From: an uncultured Clostridia bacterium
GTDB taxonomy: Bacteria; Bacillota; Clostridia; Oscillospirales; Oscillospiraceae
DNA: 6,897 bases
NCBI GenBank assembly: GCA_945918315.1
Contig: CAMEIK010000060.1
Span: 1 to 6,897 of the forward strand
Reading direction: 5' to 3'
Shown here: positions 6,232 to 6,897 of the stretch, in pieces
Layout of the letters: every line of letters begins with the position of its first letter
Position numbering within the stretch: the first letter of the stretch is position 1
Made by a program: the position numbers and the translations under genes
The notes under the pieces: generated by a model
Database searches by the model: none
What the model was told of the DNA's origin: nothing
The model's input: only the letters and a program-made list of their open reading frames with translations

Positions 6232-6259
6232 CCCATCCGGAGGTTCCCCTCCGGATGGG
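6232..6259 (-). promoter_or_regulatory. Perfect 12-bp hairpin between pgk and tpiA
   Basis: CCCATCCGGAGG (6232-6243) and CCTCCGGATGGG (6248-6259) are perfect arms around four bases. Read on the minus strand, as the genes are, the loop is GGAA, a GNRA-type tetraloop that makes RNA hairpins very stable. It begins 12 bases past the pgk stop. The sequence after it is CCCAACATTGTTTATTCC, with no T run, so it is more likely an mRNA-stabilising or processing stem than a terminator, though partial termination cannot be excluded. Confidence 0.65.
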
Positions 6260-6271
6260 AGGGAGGATGTT

Positions 6272-6897
6272 TTACTTATCCTGCAGGCAGGCAATGCCGG
6301 GCAGCTCCAGGCCTTCCAGGAACTCCAGGGAAGCGCCGCCGCCGGTGGAAATGTGGGTGATCTTGTCAGCGAAGCCCAGCTGCTCGCAGGCAGCCGCGCT
6401 GTCACCGCCGCCGACGATGGTCACAGCGTCGGAATCGGCCAGAGCCTGGGCGACCGCGATGGTGCCCTTGGCGAGGGTGGGGTTCTCAAACACGCCCATG
6501 GGGCCGTTCCAGACAACGGTCTTGGCGGACTTCACAGCGTCAGCAAAGAGCGCGCGGGTCTTTTCGCCGATATCCAGGCCCATCTTGGCAGCGGGGATGG
6601 AATCGGAGGAAACGGTTTCCACGGTGATGGGGCCGTCGATGGGATCGGGGAAAACATCCGCGACCACGGTGTCAACAGGCAGCAGGAGCTTCACACCCTT
6701 GGCGGCAGCCTTTTCCATCATGTCCTTGCAGTAGTCGATCTTCTCCGCGTCCACCAGGGAGGTGCCAACGGAGTAGCCCTTGGCAGCAAGGAAGGTGAAG
6801 GCCATACCGCCGCCGATGATCAGGGTGTCCACCTTCTCCAGCAGGTTATTGATGACATTCAGCTTGTCGGAGACCTTGGCGCCGCCAAGAATGGCAA
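6272..6897 (-). CDS. pgk: Phosphoglycerate kinase, C-terminal half (partial)
   Basis: The 3' end of pgk runs from the window edge to a TAA at 6272-6274; 207 residues are visible, about half of a normal 390-400-residue enzyme. It transfers phosphate between 1,3-bisphosphoglycerate and ADP in glycolysis. The visible part is the C-terminal nucleotide-binding domain. It starts [12 protein letters not shown], then runs through [30 protein letters not shown] (nucleotide-binding loop), [15 protein letters not shown] and [17 protein letters not shown] (phosphate-binding glycine motif), and ends [11 protein letters not shown]. The GTG codon at 6832 encodes the valine of that VDTL segment and is not a start, since conserved pgk sequence continues upstream in frame to the edge. 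tpiA follows after a hairpin-containing gap. The upstream part, possibly with gap, lies outside the window. Confidence 0.96.
   Translation of the reverse strand, partial: AILGGAKVSDKLNVINNLLEKVDTLIIGGGMAFTFLAAKGYSVGTSLVDAEKIDYCKDMMEKAAAKGVKLLLPVDTVVADVFPDPIDGPITVETVSSDSIPAAKMGLDIGEKTRALFADAVKSAKTVVWNGPMGVFENPTLAKGTIAVAQALADSDAVTIVGGGDSAAACEQLGFADKITHISTGGGASLEFLEGLELPGIACLQDK

Noticed and set aside
1..6897. CRISPR arrays, tRNA or rRNA genes, insertion sequences, prophage or defence genes
   Set aside because: I saw no regularly spaced repeats, cloverleaf sequences, transposase or integrase motifs, or defence-type domains; all genes are transport or housekeeping families.

Overview
This window reads as a chromosomal segment of a moderately GC-rich anaerobic Firmicute. 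An Oscillospiraceae-type Clostridium from a gut or similar anaerobic habitat fits best. The grounds are the strong purine-rich ribosome binding sites, the style of the glycolytic proteins, a TAXI-type TRAP transporter with a fused permease, and short palindromic intergenic repeats of a kind I associate with that group. The taxonomic call is inference; there is no rRNA or other marker to settle it.

Layout: two blocks face each other. The plus-strand block (1-2136) is the 3' end of a TAXI-family TRAP solute-binding protein gene followed by a complete 647-residue fused 4TM/12TM TRAP permease. A 76-base gap between them holds a strong hairpin. The minus-strand block (6897 down to 2331) is, in transcription order, the 3' half of pgk, then tpiA, a Sua5/YwlC-type threonylcarbamoyl-AMP synthase gene, coaE, and an M18 aminopeptidase gene. 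The two blocks converge on a 194-base spacer with a hairpin flanked by A and T tracts on both sides, so it should terminate transcription from either direction.

Function: the plus block imports an unknown, probably carboxylate or amino-acid-like, substrate using an ion gradient. The minus block is housekeeping: two adjacent steps of lower glycolysis, the ATP-dependent first step of tRNA t6A37 modification, the last step of CoA synthesis, and cytosolic peptide turnover. tsaC, coaE and apeA are tightly linked (4-base and 14-base overlaps, each start with its Shine-Dalgarno sequence inside the gene before it), so they are very likely co-transcribed and translationally coupled. pgk-tpiA and tpiA-tsaC are separated by 96 and 65 bases, each with a strong hairpin and no T tract.

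I do not see a new biological system here. Every substantial coding region belongs to a known family, and the long ORFs antisense to them are shadows of GC-biased codon use. The items worth a second look are the intergenic hairpins, two probable dispersed palindromic repeats, and an AT-rich, internally duplicated 3' tail of coaE that doubles as the translation start region of the aminopeptidase gene.
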